Positions 62,615-64,000 of a stretch of DNA of 64,000 bases are shown in pieces (the stretch's first letter is position 1; each line of letters starts with the position of its first letter). Origin of the DNA: Pseudomonas sp. PB101 (GTDB taxonomy: Bacteria; Pseudomonadota; Gammaproteobacteria; Pseudomonadales; Pseudomonadaceae); assembly GCF_009764265.1 (NCBI RefSeq), contig NZ_RWIR01000092.1, forward strand, positions 124,001 to 188,000, in the 5' to 3' direction. A program made the position numbers and the translations under genes. Below the pieces are notes generated by a model that saw only the letters and a list, made by a program, of their open reading frames with translations, did not search any database and was not told the origin of the DNA.

Positions 62615-63107
62615 ATTCGTTGTCCCAAGAGCTATAGGCACTTGTACTTGCCTTGTGATGCACCCAGGCAATTTCCCGATACCTGATGGCCACAAGTTCC
62701 TGTGGCTGCGCGTCACCCATATGAATGGCATGCGGCACCTGAACACTTATATTGGCAACACGTCCACCACTTAGCGATACAGTAAAATATTTTTCGTGAC
62801 CACCAACGGATGAAGTGCGGTAGAAATTGATTTTACATTCAATTTCTTCGCTTTCATGAAGAGCACTAGCTAATAACGGCGTAGATTTATCAATATTTTT
62901 TGTAAGGATGACCGGCATATGTTTCCCACGGCCACCAAAAGTGCTTCCATCATTACCAGCTGCCATATTATGAGAGTAAGCCAGCACCATAATTTCGTCT
63001 TCATGGCTGGCCTGACATTTATTCCCAATAGAGTCCTGACTGGAACAGCCAGCGGAAATCAAACCTTGTTTTTTCCCGGTAATAGTCATGTAGCTGAGAT
63101 TTGCCAA
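62607..63107 (-). CDS. hcp: Hcp-family type VI secretion tube protein
   Basis: A 166-residue Hcp that forms the hexameric inner tube of the T6SS and can carry small effectors. TTG 63107 was chosen, giving MANLSYMTITGKKQGLISAG with AAGGAG eight bases upstream; GTG 63116 falls too close to that site. Landmarks are CQASHEDEIMVLAYSHNM and HMPVILTKNIDKSTPLLASA, and EIAWVHHKAS near the end. It is an orphan hcp with no T6SS structural genes nearby and overlaps the DUF4225 gene, the usual form of an hcp-effector cassette. Confidence 0.92.
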   Translation of the reverse strand: MANLSYMTITGKKQGLISAGCSSQDSIGNKCQASHEDEIMVLAYSHNMAAGNDGSTFGGRGKHMPVILTKNIDKSTPLLASALHESEEIECKINFYRTSSVGGHEKYFTVSLSGGRVANISVQVPHAIHMGDAQPQELVAIRYREIAWVHHKASTSAYSSWDNEYE

Positions 63108-63446
63108 GCCCTTCACTCCTTTGAGTCAGCCGCCCATCCTCTTACAAGGATTTAAAGCAGCCACTCCTAACAAATATACAAATATGTCACACACCCAAGC
63201 TCTAAACATTGCCGATACGGGGATCAACCGTCAAACAAATCCTGCCTATAGCCACTGCCCCCCTATAAAATTCAGACAACCCCCACACCACCAAGAGAAC
63301 ATTCCTACAGCAAGCTCCTAAGTTAATTTAACTACACAGACAAACAACTCCATCATTAATAAAAAACAACTGCTACGTAAGAAATTTGCCTATACACCAC
63401 TTAGATAGAGTTTATACAAAATACCTGCACCCCTACGATTAAGGGC
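63108..63446. other. AT-rich intergenic region upstream of hcp
   Basis: 339 bp, markedly AT-rich with poly-A/T patches. It should hold the hcp promoter. I see no gene, transposase or clear inverted repeat ends. Confidence 0.35.
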
Positions 63447-63605
63447 GCGGCGGTCTGGTGATCGGTAAGGTGGCGGCATTCCGGTGCTCGAAGAACTGGA
63501 ACACGCATTGGTGCAGGCGCCCGTATCCAAGTCGAGCTCGTCGGACTCGGCAGCAATGCCGACGGCCAGTACACTCTCCGCCCGAAACTGATTTGCAAGC
63601 GCTGA
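63447..63605 (+). pseudogene. Degenerate fragment of the ApeR-type ketosynthase
   Basis: The stretch GTCTGGTGATCGGTAAGGTG and GGTGCTCGAAGAACTGGAAC copies 60896-60958 of the last ketosynthase with a one-base deletion that shifts the frame. Matching continues through GGCAGCAATGCCGACGGCCA (61001-61019 in the intact gene). The end, TTGCAAGCGCTGA, matches the 3' end of the intact gene, so about 350 bp between are missing. It is non-functional. It flanks the hcp cassette on the side away from the intact gene. Confidence 0.8.
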
Positions 63606-63624
63606 ATGTAAGGCCAGAAACGCC

Positions 63625-63650
63625 AAAGAGCGCCTTTCGGCGCTCCTTAA
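63625..63650. terminator. Hairpin after the ketosynthase fragment
   Basis: GAGCGCC and GGCGCTC pair around TTTC, with AAA before and CTTAAT after. This weak, possibly bidirectional terminator would serve the truncated antitoxin gene as well. Confidence 0.6.
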
Positions 63651-63666
63651 TAAACAGGTCGGCTTG

Positions 63667-63906
63667 TCATCGCCCTTTACCTGCCTGGCTCTGTGATGGC
63701 TGGTTGCCCAGGATCCTCAGAGTCTCACAAGCTCCTTTCGGAAACGTTGGGTTTGATTCACGAGCACGCGCAATTGTCGCAAGTGCCTTGAAGACGAATT
63801 CTGGATCCTCTTCCCCTACTTCCAAACAAGCTTTCAGATAATCAGCCAAGTCCTCTTCGGTCTTTAGGTATTCGGCGGAATCCCAACGGCGAAATTGGCT
63901 TGTCAT
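63667..63906 (-). pseudogene. Truncated addiction-module antidote protein
   Basis: A 79-residue ORF. The start MTSQFRRWDSAEYLKTEEDL and PEFVFKALATIARARE match COG3636-type antidote proteins of about 95-100 residues. The next expected part, the helix-turn-helix (the usual MTQLAKETGLSRE..LYKAL region), is missing: RARE jumps straight to SNPTF. A diverged end follows (ETLRILGNQ). It probably cannot bind DNA. No toxin gene is visible in the 94 bases upstream. Confidence 0.7.
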
Positions 63907-64000
63907 GATCTACTCCGCGTTGCTCAATTTAATTTGATCGTAACCTCGAATTGGAAAATTCAAATTGGGTGGTTCAAGGTGGATCGAGGTTATCCAACAC

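Noticed and set aside
63108-63446. Insertion sequence or integrase remnants in the AT-rich segment.
   Set aside because: No transposase-like frame, terminal inverted repeats or target duplication could be found by eye.

Overview
The window is chromosomal DNA of a Pseudomonas, most like the P. fluorescens group. The evidence is the GC-rich coding style, the many REP palindromes of the GGAGC-GGCTTGC type between genes, and the order waaF-waaC-waaG-waaP-kinases / glnE / aceE-aceF / dipA / msrA / rlmJ / putP-putA / acyl-CoA dehydrogenase / nhaP2 / mscK / selO, which matches a known conserved Pseudomonas block. No rRNA, tRNA or CRISPR was seen.

Layout. 1-5709 (minus): inner-core LPS operon waaF, waaC, waaG, waaP and three further kinase-fold genes, the last cut by the window edge. 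5913-8852 (minus): glnE, divergent from aceE-aceF (9236-13842), with palindromic operators between them. 14286-20266: a PhoD-type phosphatase, the c-di-GMP phosphodiesterase dipA, msrA and rlmJ. 20490-22952 (minus): a small DUF3077/DUF6124-type gene and a PAAR effector with a small membrane protein that looks like its immunity partner. 23236-29132: divergent putP/putA with five PutA-type operator motifs. 29389-40842: acyl-CoA dehydrogenase, a chemoreceptor, a zapA-like pair, nhaP2, mscK and selO. 40849-43005: a higBA toxin-antitoxin module, trxC and a ParA-type ATPase.

43340-61474 is a complete aryl-polyene (APE) pigment cluster of 20 same-strand genes, nearly all coupled by ATGA or TGATG overlaps. 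It holds the ketosynthase/chain-length-factor set, two acyl carrier proteins, an AMP-ligase fused to a hot-dog dehydratase, a second dehydratase, a ketoreductase, a thioesterase, an aromatic amino acid ammonia-lyase, a methyltransferase, a glycosyltransferase, two acyltransferases, a flavin-halogenase-like oxidoreductase, and export parts (LolA-like, MMPL, lipoprotein, Kef-like antiporter). Together they would make an aromatic starter, elongate it on an ACP, modify it, esterify it to a lipid and place it in the outer membrane.

61500-64000 is AT-rich accessory DNA: an Hcp gene overlapping a DUF4225 effector, a convergent small membrane protein, a degenerate fragment of the last APE ketosynthase, and a truncated antitoxin lacking its DNA-binding helices.

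The most striking observation is that REP DNA has entered coding sequence at three points of the APE operon. One is a complete 102-bp (34-codon) REP pair lying in frame inside the signal peptide of the LolA-like gene; conceptual removal restores a textbook signal peptide. Two relatives of exactly the same length, with the same spacer motif, lie between genes at 5783-5884 and 13994-14095, so this looks like a small mobile unit.
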